The notes under the pieces are model-generated. The model ran no database searches and was not told the origin of the DNA. It saw nothing but the letters and a program-made list of their open reading frames with translations. Shown in pieces: positions 36,830 through 50,200 of a DNA stretch of 64,000 nucleotides. The DNA is from Gamarada debralockiae. Taxonomy: Eukaryota; Ascomycota; Leotiomycetes; Helotiales; Hyphodiscaceae. The position numbers and the translations under genes were made by a program. The stretch's first letter is position 1. Every line of letters begins with the position of its first letter. The stretch lies in assembly GCA_002803225.1 (NCBI GenBank), contig NXFV01001558.1, forward strand, positions 1 to 64,000. The letters are read 5' to 3'.

Positions 36830-38697
36830 TCATTTTCGTCTGTGCTGCCTCCGCGCGAAGAAGTCCCATCTCCCCTCAACTTGTCTCAACACCGCACCGC
36901 CTCTCTCCATCCCTTTCTTCTCCCCAACAAACCCTTCCATCACCTCGGCATCCACGCCCGCAAAAAGCAGCGGCAATGGATCGCTTTTCAACCCCGCCCC
37001 GCCAGTCTGTCAATACTCGCTTCCAAAAAGCACGCAGAACGCAGCACAAGCGCAGCAGGCAAGCCCAGGAAACTCCATGTCATCTGAAACACCGTTTCAT
37101 AGCTATGCGCTGTCCCCAAATACACCCATTGTCAACAATAGCGGGATACTGATGCGAAGTCCTCACAGCAGTGCTCAAGTTCCGAGTCAGGCCTTCGATC
37201 CAAGGTTCAAGGCCTGAGCACGGTTGTACAATTCTTCGATGAATGCAGAAGAGAATTGGTTTCAATAGGCGCTCGCCCGTGCCGTTGAGGGTGTCGAGAA
37301 GTTCGCCCCCAGCGCGCGGACAACGGATCTGCCGATCAGATATATGTTGTCGTTGAAAACATTCATTGAATCCGGAATTTCAGTGATTGTGACTGCCGGG
37401 TCTTCATCGTCAGTACTTCCGGCGATGGAGGAAATGCGAGGTGAAATTCTGCGATTGGAGGGTCGAGTTGACGGAGATGTTGACGGAGATGTTGCAGGAG
37501 ATGTTGTAGGGGATGTTGTAGGCTTGCAGACACACCTAAAGTGCACATTCAGCAGCGAAGGGGCCGGCGTCTTGGTTGTTGCTATGTCCGATCATGATGA
37601 AGTTGGAGATATAGGTTGTATTCGTGGTATTGTAGATAGCGCCGCCCTTAAGACAGGGTCGTGACGTTGAAGATGTAGTTGTCGTATGCGAGCAGGGTTG
37701 CTGAACCGTCATCCAGAGCCCAGAGACAGTCTACTGAACCGTCGCACTGTGTTTGGGCGAAGTCTCGAGGGGAGTAGGCGCCGCAAATACCGAGAGGGGG
37801 GTTGATGGGGCCAGGAACAGTTGCCTGTTGAGCAGGACATCGCGAGCTCTGGAATTGAAGTACCCATGACTCCGGTGTAGATTGCGGAGCTCATGTCGAG
37901 GGACGGTATGCAGGCTAGGAATAAGTTAGTACTACAGTTCAGTAGTTGTACTTGTGCGCTTACTGTAAGTAGCATCCGTGTCTGCATAGTCCCAATAAGT
38001 CTCTGCTCGAGATATCGGACCTATTGAATCTGGGATCTCGACGAGCCTGAAGCTAATCATTTGCTGAAGTAAGGTACCGAAAGCCAATGATACAATTGTC
38101 AGGATCCCGCCAAAGGAGATAAGATGACTGCATAAGTTGTCAGGAAGATATTCTCGCCTGGGAGAAATATTCCACATACCCGCCCTTTGTCATCCACAGC
38201 AACTTCGTACTGCCAACAGCTCCTCGAGATGCCTCATCAATTATCTTCAATCCTTAAGAGGCCGACACTTTCTCATGCGAGCAGAGAACCAGATCCAGTT
38301 CCCCTGGATAATGGCGGCTGCGACGGCCGTCAAGAACGAAGATTTTGTCAATGTACCTAAAACATCGACTGCAGCACCGACTTTGAATCCGTACAGAAGA
38401 GTGTCCATAGCAGGTTTCGATTGAAATGCAAGAGAAGGAAAATGATTCCTGCCTTTCCACCAACTGCTGCAAGTGAAGCTCTCATCTCAATTGTCCGCCA
38501 TCTGTTGGTGAAGCTGGTCGGCTCGAGCTCAGTTGCACGAACGGTTGTTTCTCTTTCGAAGCCAGAAACTTGGGAGTAGGTGGTCCGGGGTTGCTCTTCA
38601 TCCTCCCAAACCCATTTTCATCCACAGACTCTCTGTTGAGTGGAAATGGAGTTCTGGCCATTAGTGACAGATTGTTTAAAAGTAAATCGTTGTTCAT
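36830..38697 (-). pseudogene. DUF3176-type membrane protein, multiply frameshifted
   Basis: The minus strand from an N-terminus near 38697 (MNNDLLLNNLSLMARTPF) to the C-terminal stop at 36830 carries recognisable DUF3176 segments in several frames. One is VGAAVDVLGTLTKSSFLTA...GNWIWF. KIIDEASRGAVGSTKLLWMTK follows a one-base shift. HLISFGGILTIVSLAFGTLL comes after a good intron (GTATGT..GCAG). SIPELAMSCSTGNCSWP precedes another shift to INPPLGICGAYSPRDF. An in-frame TAG lies after AAECAL, and a last membrane segment and tail (LKSDPLPLLFAGVDAEV) are again out of frame. At least three indels and one nonsense codon: non-functional or very badly sequenced. Convergent with NTH1. Confidence 0.8.
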
Positions 38698-40583
38698 AAT
38701 TGCGATTGAGAGCCTACACGTGGCCGTTCGTGAGAAGAAGGGAACGCCCTACTTAAGAATCAATCTGGGAGCAGACTTTGGCCAGACCTGCTAGAGATGG
38801 AACTATTCGAGGCTCAAGCAAAATTCAAAAATACCCAAATCACATGGTGGAATCTTATCTATGATAGAGGAGTGCATTTCTCCGATTTCTGTTCTCGCAA
38901 TGTTCTTGGCCAATCGTGTAGTTGACGAGAAGCGCCTCACATGTTGCTCGGGCCGCCCCAGGCTCCTCTGGAGCTCAGCCGCAAGTCTCACTTGTGGGAT
39001 ATTCAAGCTTTCGCATGCGGTGCTTTTCAGCCTCGGCCTGGACTCTGCATGAATAAACCTGAGAAAAGGCGGTTAGGAGTTTTGAAAATAGACCACGAGG
39101 TCACAACTGCCCGCGATGGCGGGGGTTTCACAACTTTGGGAGGCTGACTACGAAGAACTCCTTTCGCATCAAATTCGAACACTGAAAATTGTGAAAAACG
39201 AAGACCGAAGCTTCATGCCTTAAAGAAAACACCTTAAGCATGATTGTGTGAGATATATTGTATATAAAGCTCATTTGTGATGGGTGCTGTTGGAAATGGG
39301 AACCTTTGACTAACAAGGAGGGCAGTTCTTCTGACATCAGAGCTGTAGAAGCACTCGTTTGGTACGGACATTTCCGATACGTCTCAGGTGGCTCCTCAGA
39401 AGCTGACTTGCCGTGCGTCTTACAATGGGGATTAAACAACGTTGCGAGTAAGAAGGACAGAGTGAAAGGTATCCTCCAAGTATGCCATTAGCCCACTCTT
39501 GAAATTCGAGGTAATAAGTTGAGGGGAGCGGCTGAGGAAGCAGCCAACCACTAGGCTGCCTCAATCGCTGCGTAGACGGGGCAATCTGAATCGCAGACCT
39601 GCTCCCTGAATGTAGGTCTCGTTATTGCACTTGCTGATTGTAGAATATTTCCTGCTTTGAGATCCAAACTCTCAATATTAGATTATAATTCTGCGAGAGA
39701 CGACACGGTGATAGTAGCTCTTATCTCTAACTCTCAAAGTGAGCACCGCAAGCAAGCTCAGCCCAGTGGATAAAAGTATGGCAAGAATGAGGTTCTACGT
39801 CCCGTCAAAAGCAAGTATCGAGTACCACCAGGTAGATCTGCAATGATCGACGGCCATCAACTGGAGAGGGTTCATAGTAATGCCTTGATTTGACTCCGTA
39901 AGGAATGAGATGAGGAGGCGTAGATTTTGAAGCAACGAATGAGAAGAAGGATGGAAATCCACCGTTTTCCTATATCAAACAAAGTCGGAGAACTGCTCCT
40001 TGACCTTTCGAGACCCTCGATTCGTGATGACAATCAAAGTTTGAGACAATCGGATCAAAACTTAGAGACTTCGAGCTTTTGCGGTTTCCTGCGGGATAGG
40101 AAAGGTGAACGAAACTTCCTTTTTCTTTTCACGATCCGTGATCTTTTCGTCGGCTCGGATTGAAAGGTAAAGTTTCGTGGCGACACTGCTCCACACTGAA
40201 GATATTGCCACCACAGTGTCAGAGACTTCACTCTTCTTCTCCGCATCTTAAGTAACAGTATCCTCTTCCCCGCATTTACAGTTACCTAACCCGCATTCCT
40301 AGTTCCGCATTCTTATGTGCTTACCTAACAATATCCTCAGCCTCGCGACACGTTCTCCGAAGCCAGATCACGAGCCGGACAATACGGACAACACGAAGCT
40401 CCTGGCTTGAGTGGGTGCCAATAACTCTCCTTATCCCGGAGCGCATGCCCCCAAAAGGCAGCATCCAGGACCTCATACTGGGACCTTCCTCATCGGGCCA
40501 CACAAATTTATCGCGTCAGCTTGGCGTGGCAGGCGTGATGTGGTCCATGCTTGCAATAATGCGGGTACAGAGATAAGAGGGAC

Positions 40584-40610
40584 TACTGTACTGTACAGTA
40601 CTGTACAGTA
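40584..40610. repeat. Short palindromic tandem repeat
   Basis: The decamer CTGTACAGTA occurs twice in tandem (40591-40600, 40601-40610) with a partial copy before it. Bases 40589-40610 form a perfect 22-base palindrome. Could extrude as a hairpin or bind a dimeric protein; no known site assigned. Confidence 0.7.
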
Positions 40611-42613
40611 AGGACAGGGGTGCGGATGTTAGCAGAAAAAGGCGTTCTTCCAGAAGCTTTTCTAGCGCGTTCCATCGCAAAAAGAATCTCGCAGCCTAGG
40701 AAGGGATAGCGGTGAGGGAAGGAGAACAGGAGATTGGATGAAAGAAAGTTTGGAAGTCCTGAGATAAGAGAAGCGGGGCAGCAGCGCATGGGGCGGAGCG
40801 GCGGAACTACGGCGTTTTCAGGACAAGCTGGACACTGGAGATGCAAGGAAAACGTGGTTCCATGCGCTGTTCTCGAAGGTTGCCTGTTCTGGTCCTGCAA
40901 TCGTTTGGGAGAGGAAAAGTCACGATATTCTGTGGTGAGACGTGGTTACTTCGAATCATGTTGCCCATACAATAAAGGCCTCTTTTTGGAAAGATGTAAT
41001 ACTGTAATGGAAACTTCCATGCAACCAGGTGTTACCCAGCAGATGCGGGCGGGCGGGTATCACAAGATCGGGATTCGAGAAGCAATAGATTCGAGTGGTG
41101 CTATTTCTGGGAGCTTCTCATGCAAAACCGTTTATTTATGTATGAGGTATTGTGCACAAGTAACAGCGTTTCAAATAAATCGTAAGACGGAACGTCCTGA
41201 TGCAAATATTCGGGGTCTTTGAAAGGTGCTCGTGTTGATCTATTCCCAGTCAATTTTCTTGGACCTTGAAATCTTCATATCGTCCACCACCTTCCTCAGC
41301 GCTGGAACAATGCGAACTCCAATTAAGCTTCGAATAGGTGACATGTACTTTTGACCAAGAGATAGAGAGACCGACGGCTTACTTTCTCCACGCACTAAAA
41401 GCGCCCTAGACAAGGTCCCCTAAAATGATTTCGTCTTCTGTATCCAATGGGACGAAATGCCAAGCTCGTGAAAATGGTGATTCGTTAGCGTTTCCTATCA
41501 CCTTATCAAGAAATCTCTCACGCCTCTTGTCATTCGAGATACAGTACAAAGAGCCTCTAGCCAATCAGATTAGACACAGTCGAGGCTATCAACGGACGCC
41601 AGAGATCTCCTGCGTGCATGAGCTCGGAATTGCAACCATCCAAAGCATCATATAGCAAGTTCTCCGGGCATTCCACAACGCTCTTCTGTCTACGGCGGCG
41701 AGGCCGAAGAATAAGCGCTTCAGTCTTTGCCACCACCGTTTTTGTAAATGTTGAAGAAGTTGAAGCCAAGATCCATTTCATCGGTATCCTTTGGTGCCGA
41801 GCGTAACTTTTGATGCGCTTTATCTTCGAAGATCGCCATATCTCTAATTAGAGTACGGAGGAACTTTCAACCCTCAGCCAATTCGTCTTATTCCCTCCTC
41901 AATACTGCAGCTAAACTTATCTCGCCCTCAAACGTTGTTTGTTATTGAACTGGCGACTTGCAGTCTGACAGGCTGTGCAGAAGGATTCCGGGCGATCACT
42001 TCCTCTCCACAAATAAGCCGCCAACCAACCTGCCACTTTTTTGCTGCTTCCAAATGCAGTATTGGAGCCTCGAACCGAGGTGCATCTTGATAGGACTACC
42101 GCAAGTGGCGCTGACTCGCCTGCTATCTGCAACAAACTCTGCAAGGACTGAAGTGAACCCTTGCCGATAAAATATGGAGGCCGCGAAACAAAAAATTCAA
42201 TTGGATGAAGCACAGGTCTTTCTCCCCGAACGATTTCCAACTAGAAACGGTTCGGACTAGTTTGCGGCCACACGGGACCACCGCACAAGGACCCTGGCCC
42301 CCGAAAATAGTGCAACCGTGAGGCAGGCTAAAAAACTGGCAGGCCTCCATCGAATAGCTAAACCTCAATTGAACTAGCGAAATGCCCATTAAAGAGCCTT
42401 ACCTGGGTAAGTCAAGGGCCGAGATGCTGGAAATTGGTCCAGAAAGGCTGTTGAATTTCGCGCAATGGGCGAGGTGTAGAAGAGGGGCAGCCATGGGTGG
42501 GCTTACCTGTTGTTTGTCTCATTCTTCTAGCGGGAGAAGGCTGATATTTCCTTCTCTACCCAGGTCCCCCAGGCCCCCAGCAACCCAAGCTCTCAGCATT
42601 CACCCACCTACCT

Positions 42614-42713
42614 TACTATAAAGATCGCGCTACTCCCCCCGCTTCGCCTTTCTCCCGCGTCTCCCGTCCGTTGATTTCGTCTTCCCATCATCTACTTGGG
42701 ACCATCAACAACC
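42614..42713 (+). promoter_or_regulatory. Permease core promoter
   Basis: A TATA-like CTATAAAG sits about 95 bases before the permease ATG, followed by a strongly pyrimidine-rich run (CCCCCCGCTTCGCCTTTCTC region) typical of highly expressed fungal genes. Inferred from sequence only. Confidence 0.4.
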
Positions 42714-44683
42714 ATGGACAAGGAACAATACAACGTCAACGAGTCGTCCGAAGACCACAATGGCCATGCTCACGCTCAATTTGTCGATCCCCGCACGGGA
42801 ATCGAGAGCAAGGCTGGTCGTATGACTGAGGCTGCTGACATTTACGGAGATGTCGAGACAGCAGAGGAATATGGATACGTGACTCGAGGGTAAGTCAACA
42901 AATGAAAAGAGCGCGCCGAGCTTCACGACTGACAATCATATTCCCTCAGCTTGAAGTCGAGACATATCCAGTTCATCGCTCTTGGTGGTACTATCGGAAC
43001 TGGTTTGTTCTTGGGTATCGGAAGTGCTTTCACGCAAGCTGGTCCCCTTTCGGTCTTGCTCGGTTACTCCTTCACTGGTATCGCGATCTTTGCCATGATG
43101 CAGTGCCTGGGTGAGATGGCCACTTGGCTTCCTCTCCCAGGAGCAATTCCTCAATTCTGTGCCCGTTACGCCGATGATGCTCTAGGATTCGCTGTTGGAT
43201 GGAATGTAAGGTTTCTCTCTTTTTTTACCATTTTCCCATCCTGGCTGCTGGTCCCCAGCAAGTTGGGGCGGCAGAAAATCTGATCGTGGAAATTGAGGGG
43301 CAAAGCGCAAGAAACTAACTCGGCTTCCCTGAATAGAACTGGTACAATTCCGCAATCACTCTCTGTGCTGAAATCTCTGCAGCTTCCACCGTTATCCAAT
43401 ACTGGCATGGTGCGGACCACATCAATGTGGCAGTTTGGATCTCACTCATCATCGTTCTCATCATCTGCTTGAACATCTTCGCCGTCCAGATCTATGGAGA
43501 AGCCGAGTTCATCTTCGCCAGTATCAAGATCATCACAATTGTCGGTCTTTTGGTCATGGCCTTCATTGTCGATTTGGGCGGTGGACCAAACCATGACCGT
43601 CTTGGTTTCCGTTACTGGAAGCACCCAGGCGCCATGAAGGAGTACGACGGGACTGGAAACACAGGTCGCTTCTTGGGCCTCTTCTCCGTCCTTGTTAACG
43701 CTGCTTTCTCTTATGGCGGTGTCGAGCTCGTCGCTGTCGCCGCTGGCGAAGCAGAGAACCCGCGCAAAAATATTCCCAAGGCAGTTCGCAGAGTTTTCTG
43801 GCGTATTCTGTTCTTCTACGTCCTCGGTACCCTCGCAATCGGTGTCCTTGTCGCCTCAGACGACCCTCATTTGTTGAAGGCACAAGCCGATAGCTTGGCA
43901 GGTGCAGCTCGATCCCCATGGGTCATTGGCATCCAAAATGCTGGTATCAAAGTCCTCCCATCGATCATCAACGCGGTGATCTTGACATCCGCCTCTTCAT
44001 CCGCCAACGCTTTCTTGTACACTGGATCCCGATACCTCTTTGCCCTTGCCCAGAACAAGCAAGCCCCGCGCTTCCTTCTCCGTTGCAGCGGGGCCGGTGT
44101 CCCATACTGGTGCGTCGCCGTCACAGCCTCCATCGCCGGCCTCACATACCTGTCTGTTGGATCCGGCGGCGCTGCAAAAGCCTTCAGCTGGTTCCAGAAC
44201 TTGGTCACGATCGCCTCGCTCTTCACGTGGTGCTCGATCTGCATCGCCTACGTCCAGTTCTACAAGGCGCTCAAAGCGCAAGGAGTTGACCGCAATACTC
44301 TTGTGTTCAAGTCCCGCTTCCAGCCATACACTGCGTGGTTCTCCTTCTTCTACTTCGCCATAATCATCCTCTTCAACGGATTCGACGTCTTTGTTGGCGA
44401 ACATCACTCGCATTGGAATGTTACCAGTACGTTTCCCCTTCCCCCTGTCGCCTGAACCTGCATTACTAACATAAGGCATCTAGACTTCCTCACAGCCTAC
44501 ATCGGCATACCGATCTTCTTCGTGCTCTACGCCTTCTGGAAAATCTTTAAACGAACCCATTGGGTCCACCCCGCTGACGCTGATATCACAACCGGAAAGG
44601 CTGCTCTCGATGCAGAGGACGGACATTGGCCCGAGCTAGAACCACGAAACATCTTCGAGAGAATTTGGTTCTGGATTGCGTAG
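42714..44683 (+). CDS. Amino-acid permease (fungal YAT/APC family)
   Basis: Join(42714..42889,42950..43205,43337..44426,44484..44683), 573 residues. The hydrophilic N-terminus (59 residues) is followed by the APC signature HIQFIALGGTIGTGLFLGIG, then about twelve hydrophobic segments, for example WISLIIVLIICLNIFAVQIYG and IITIVGLLVMAFIVDL. ENPRKNIPKA and SSANAFLYTGSRYLFALA are typical of yeast-type amino-acid transporters. The C-terminus ends ERIWFWIA, a tail type linked to ER exit and ubiquitin control in this family. Plasma membrane, proton-coupled uptake of amino acids; specificity unresolved (general or proline-like). Intron 2 is 131 nt, the others about 60. Complete. Confidence 0.93.
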
Positions 44684-46707
44684 ATATGGGCAATTACATG
44701 CGCGTCTTGGTTGTGTACTTCACGATATTGGAGGGAGGATGAGATGCTCGTTGAAGCTCATGGATGGTGTCGATTTTTGGTGACTGCTTGAGATATCCCT
44801 CGATGCTCTGCTAGACACGACCAATAATATCTGCTCATTCAACTTTTGTCCCTCATTGTTGTGAATTGTGTTCGTGAAGTCGTCGTTGGCACATGGGAGT
44901 TTTCCGCCAAGAAATCCGACTTAAGTACTTCTAACCTCCACATGCGGCACCTTCGGACGAAGTTTCTGTCCTGGAATTTCCCATCAACGATAAGAAAACG
45001 GCGTTTTCTTTTGGGCAAGGAATGCGCTCGCGGCGGGGTGCTGACTGGCTGTGGTAACCCTGCTTATTGTACTCCGGACCTGCTTGCTCCCTTCCACCAC
45101 CCCTATTCGGTTGTTATACCTTCCTTTCGATAACGTCAAAAACTTCAAGAGTACTTCGAACAAATTTCCTTCAAAGTATTTTGAAAGGAAGTAGCATGAC
45201 TCTTATTATAAATATCCCACTCTTACATCAGCCGGAATTCGGCTCCCCAGTCCCACAATTCAAGCAATTTTCCTTTGTCATCGCGCCCTTTGGTGCTAGG
45301 CGATGTCAAGTTTGACATCGCTAGTGCTGGAGGCTCTGTTCTTACGCCTTTCGAAATTAAAAGGCCAGTTTTTGATTTGATTATTATTACTTTTGGCCTT
45401 ATGGCGTGCTTGGTTTCGACGTCTGGTTGGTGGGATTGACGGAGATGAGGTTTGAAAAGGGGCGTTCGGGTCATCTCCTTGTGTTGGTGGAACGAGATTG
45501 ATACACATCAGTTGACAACAGATGAATACTGGATCTCTCTTTCTTTTCTTATAGAGAGGCCCAATTCTGCTTTACTGCTGTGCAGGTTTGGTTCCAGCAT
45601 ACGAAACACCTGTTGTGCTTTTATTTCCGTTTACGGATGCGCCGATTGCGGAGATTGTCGACCTAGATGCCTTGAAGCAACAAGTTTGGGGATTAGACAT
45701 ACCTCCTTCAATGGAACCGGATTTTCGTACCATGGGCAGCAAGTAGGTCGCGAAAACATGGAGGTCAAACATGCTTGATCAGACGGAGAATCATGTCCAT
45801 CAACTCAACCCTCCTACTGCAAGCCCTCATTCTCCACAGCACCAATCTCGATATCCCTATAAAGCCTGGACATTCTGCGGGCCACAGACAACCAACGTCA
45901 GATGTTTGCGGTAAACCACCAAGAGCAGGAGCTTGCTAGTAACCTCGGGGTCTACAGACACATACATACAAGTACTTGACGTACTACTGCCGTCGTCCTC
46001 CGTCATCGCTTTGTCCAACTCTTGGTCAGCGTATGCCTTTTAAGGGTCGCTGTCGAGACTCTTTTCAATGTCGGACATTTCATCTCCATCGACAGTTGCC
46101 TTTGTGGATTTGCCAGTTTCCCTGTCCGTGGGTCACACATCGAAACATTGCAGAGGAGAGTCCAGGAGGCTTGCTCGTCGACATCAAGGCTGCGCAGGAT
46201 ACTCAGCTATACCAGTCAAGGAGATCGCCTTCAGTGAGCTTACTCATTACCACGAGGCATCTCAATTGTTTAAATACCGACGAACCCTCTGCTCAGCCCG
46301 GATGGAACTTCAGGAAACGACTGGGAGACCTCAGTATTCAACTGACCTGAAATCTGTTTCTGTTATGGTCATGATTGCTCCATTGGGATGAATAGAAACA
46401 GCAGCAGGAGTCAAGGCAAGACTGCATTCCTTTCCATTTAATAACTTCAAGGCATCGGGCGCTTCGCAGACTCAACACGATAATCGGGGCAAAACAACAT
46501 TGGCGCGACTTCTGCCCTCGCGCCTCCCCTTAGCAGACTCATACCAGTTGAAGCAAAAGAACAACTCATATCACGAAGGCATATTGGAAGTGTGATTGTA
46601 TGCAGAGAATCTTATTAAGTCAACGTACCTATATATTACATCTATAGAGAACTCAATTGTGACCATCGCTATGCAAACGCCAGTCCATGCCATGTCCTTC
46701 CATGCAT

Positions 46708-46922
46708 TTTGTAATTCGAAATGAAGATTCGAAAACGAACAAATCCCATGTCGCAAATCCTTGCGAATCTACAGCAGATATCTCTTTCCATATCGCTCGC
46801 TCTTCGTGTACCATCAATTCACGCCGAGTTCTCCATCCATGAAGTTTGTAATTCGAAATGAAGGGCCTGTGTCGCAAATCCTTGCGATCTACAGTAGATT
46901 TTCTTCTCTTTCCATATCGCTC
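46708..46922. repeat. Diverged direct duplication
   Basis: Copy 1 (46708-46799) and copy 2 (46845-46922) share TTTGTAATTCGAAATGAAG, TCGCAAATCCTTGCGA, CTACAG and CTTTCCATATCGCTC in the same order. Apparently a local tandem duplication that has diverged by small indels. Confidence 0.7.
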
Positions 46923-47042
46923 ATCGAGCATCGTAGGGCGAACCAAACAATCCAATCAAACAAATTCTGGTGCCCAACAAGCCGTGGTGTGCCTTCTCGA
47001 GGGAGGCGAAGGGAGGTGAAAGTCGGGAATTCAATGAAGTTT

Positions 47043-47203
47043 GACCAGGTTCGAAAGCTTCTCAGACGACCAAGTCCTGAGCACAGCAATTGATCGAGAA
47101 CGGTGAGTGTTGGTGTGTAAAAGTCGATAGGGATTATTCAAAGAACATGACGAGGTTCGAAAGCTTCTCAAAGGATGAAATCCTAAACACAGCACTCGAC
47201 CAT
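47043..47203. repeat. Diverged direct duplication near the NUP2 stop
   Basis: Two copies of about 55 bases (47043-47097 and 47149-47203) share GAGGTTCGAAAGCTTCTCA-like cores, AATCCTAAACACAGCA/AGTCCTGAGCACAGCA and a GA(T)CGA end. They lie just 3' of the NUP2 stop codon, probably in its 3' untranslated region. Confidence 0.65.
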
Positions 47204-47217
47204 ACGTCGAGATGAAA

Positions 47218-50200
47218 TCACTCAGATGGTTTGTTCGACTCTAACACCTCCGCCAACGCCTCAGCCATCTCTGCTGTCTTGACCTGCAATATCCATGTTT
47301 CCAAACCGTTCCCACCTTCTGCAGCTGCCAGGAGCTTGACAGTCTTTTTGTCCGCTGTATAAGTGATCTTGGCCAGAAGAGCTTTGTTGAGGACAATGTT
47401 GCCGACGGGATCGCCTCTAAGAAGGATTCTAGTAGCGCCTGTCTCCTTGTGCTTGAGCACACGTAGTGGGCCTACTCCCTTGGTTTTCCATGAACTAGGT
47501 GAGTCACCTTCTGCGGGGATGAATTGGAGTGCCTTAGCGCGGACTTCGTGGGTAATCTCTTCGTCTTCCTCACCAGGGCCACCCGATGTGAGATCGAGCT
47601 GCTCGTGTTTCTCTGCATCTGGATCTTCAGCATCACTAGCGCCATCCGTGGTGTTCCCAGGAGAAGTGGCTCTGGAGGTCGTAGTCGACGCTGCCGCAGA
47701 AGGTAGCAATGATGGCGTCGCGCTTCCAAAGCCAAATCCTACAAACGGCGCCTTGGTGGTGGAGTTGCCAAAGCCGGAGAAGGGTGATTGTGGAGTAGAG
47801 TTTGAATTGTTGAGATGTGCAAAGGGATTCGACGTAGGAGCTTTTGTCGGAGTAGGTTCTGTAATGCTAACTGTTGGATTGGCGCTATCGCTGGGGGTAG
47901 GTGTTGTGCTCCCAAATAAGATTGGGGTATCAGGTGTCCATGTCTGGTTTGCGGGCGCAACGGGAGTCTTATTAAGATTGGCGAATGGGTTAGAGGTATT
48001 GGTAGTTGTGCTTGGTTGCGTATTTTCTTTATCCTCGGCAGGAATTTGGCGCACTGGATTTCCGTTGCTGTCTCTGGTGATTCGGTCAAACAGACTGGGC
48101 GAGCTCGTACCCGAAACGGAGCCGCCTCCTATTCCAGCAGCCGGGTCTCTGGTGACCCGCCCAAAGAGGCTTCCACCGGGAGAGCTCGTACCTGAGAGAG
48201 AGTCCACGCCTAATCCACCACCCAATGAAGAGGATCCAAACGGAGTCGTTGAAGTCAACTTCTTAGCTGAGGCTATTCCTGCGCCAGTTTCTTCCACTGG
48301 TGTACCTGGACCACTGCCACTATCATCGCCGGGCTCGTAGTTTGGATCCTTGTTCTCGGAGTCTTCCTCTGCATCACTCTCGCTTGCAGTATCTTCATCT
48401 GTCTGCCCACTATCGGCCCCAGAGTCTGCATCAGAAAGATGACTAAAGATATTTCCACCACTGAACAAAAGAGGTTGGCCTGGAGTGTGACCATCCAAGA
48501 CAGATCCAGTACTGCTTCCGAATGGACCGGGAGTTGAAGTTCTGGAACCAAATAGACTGTTGCTAGAGCTTTGCATAGGTTGTCCAAACAATGATGTCGA
48601 TGCTGTAGTCGACTGAGCATCTCCGGGATGAACGGGCGGCTCTGAGCTACTGCCTGACGAGCTGGAAGCGAATACGCTGTTGCCAGAGCTTTGCGTAGGT
48701 TGTCCAAACAATGGTCTAGATGCTGAGGATGACTGGGCATCTCCGGCATTGGCAGGCGATTCTGAGCCACTCCCCGACGTGGATGAGTTGGCAGAATCAG
48801 ACTCCTTTCCTTTTTCGCCAAAAACGAAACCTTTGGCATTTTTGCTGATATCCTCGAACTCCTTCTTCTTTGCTTCTCTCTCTTCCTTTCGCTTCTTGTT
48901 ATAATCCGCCTTCCATGCCTTTACTGTCTCTTCATCTTCATCAGAATCCAAGTCATCCATCATTGCCTTTTCCATAAGCTTCCGCTCATTCTCCTCTTCG
49001 TTCATTTTGGCCTTGGCGCCAAACTGGGCCATGAAATTGACCGTACCGCTGCCAAATTTGGGAGGTCCGAATTGGGGAGGTTTGATGACATCGGGCTTTC
49101 GGTCCGTAGAAGTGGAAACAGTGCTTGCAGAAGCGGGCTTCGGTGAGAACATGTTAGGAGGGTCGGAAGCAGGCTCTGGGGCAAACATATCTGTGCTCGT
49201 AGCATTCGATATAGGTTTCGGGGCAAAGATATTCGTGGGAGGTGCAGATGCAGCTGTTTTGGTTGGAGATTTGGGCAAATTTCCGAATGGATTGAAGCGA
49301 GGCGCATCATCCTTAGCTGACGACGAAGTTGGTAATGGCGCAACCTTCTTCTGACCAGCCTTCACCGGACTGTCAACTATACTTTTGAATATGTTGGAGG
49401 TACTCGATCCCCCGGAATTGTCGTTCAATTTGGGAGTCTTCATCCGTCTTCCTTCTTGCTCCTCTCTCTCACTTTCCTTTGTCAATTGAACCTCAGCTTT
49501 TCTCTTGCCCTTAGCTGGAGGCGATCCGAGAGCGGCTGCACTTGATGAAGCCATTAGAGGCACGAAGGACGGCGGGGGTGCAAAAGTGGGAGTCTTTTGG
49601 GTGCTGCTTCCGTTGAGATAAGGTTGGGGTTGGTTTTCGCTTCGAGGCCTCTCTGGGCTTTTGGCAGTTTGTGTTTGAGCTTGTGATTGGAAGATATTCG
49701 ATTTTGAAGGCGCATCTTGTCGGGATCGTTTGCTAGGGTTTTCATTCTCCTGATTTTCATTATCATCGGGTTTGTTGCGCTGCGAAGCAGGCGTGGCGGA
49801 TTGTGGTTGGAATAGGTTCGATTTTGGAGGCGCATCTTGTCGAGATCGTTTGTTGGGGTTCTCATTCTCTTGATTCTCATCATCTGTGGATCTACGCTTC
49901 GAGCCAGGAATTGGAAGGGAACTGCGATCCAGAATCTCGGCCTTCTTCTCATTATAATATGCGATGAGATTGCTTACGCCAGTGCCAAATGTGACAGAAC
50001 CAAAGAATTTTTCGATGGCCTTATTGAGTGATCGTAGGCGATAGGCTGTGTAGAATTCATTCCTTTGGCTTTCACTGAATCTAGTAGGTACTAGTGGTGA
50101 CATATGTTCATCTGTGATGGAGCTTGCAGCAGCCATCTCAGCATAAAGAGAGTCATAGTCGACGTGTTCGGTTGCGTTGCCATTTACCAAGGTGTTGGAG

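Larger units (their letters stand above)
38698..42713. other. 4 kb gene-free stretch upstream of the permease
   Basis: No open frame has convincing protein character; the longest, 40734-41222 (+), has no domain. It contains a short perfect palindrome at 40589-40610. The last 150 bases are CT-rich and presumably form the permease promoter. A long non-coding RNA or a lost gene cannot be excluded. Confidence 0.45.
44684..47217. other. Intergenic, permease to NUP2 (convergent)
   Basis: 2.5 kb without supported genes. The right third holds two diverged direct duplications (46708-46922 and 47043-47203), listed separately. Confidence 0.45.

Noticed and set aside
40734..41222. 162-codon plus-strand frame
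   Set aside because: Cysteine-rich random-looking translation, no homologous motif, no neighbours supporting it.
43997..44479. 160-codon minus-strand open frame
   Set aside because: Antisense to the permease; no protein character.
47363..48340. 325-codon plus-strand open frame
   Set aside because: Lies antisense to the NUP2 RanBD and FG region; composition (V, G, S, L, P) mirrors the repeat coding on the other strand and no domain is visible.
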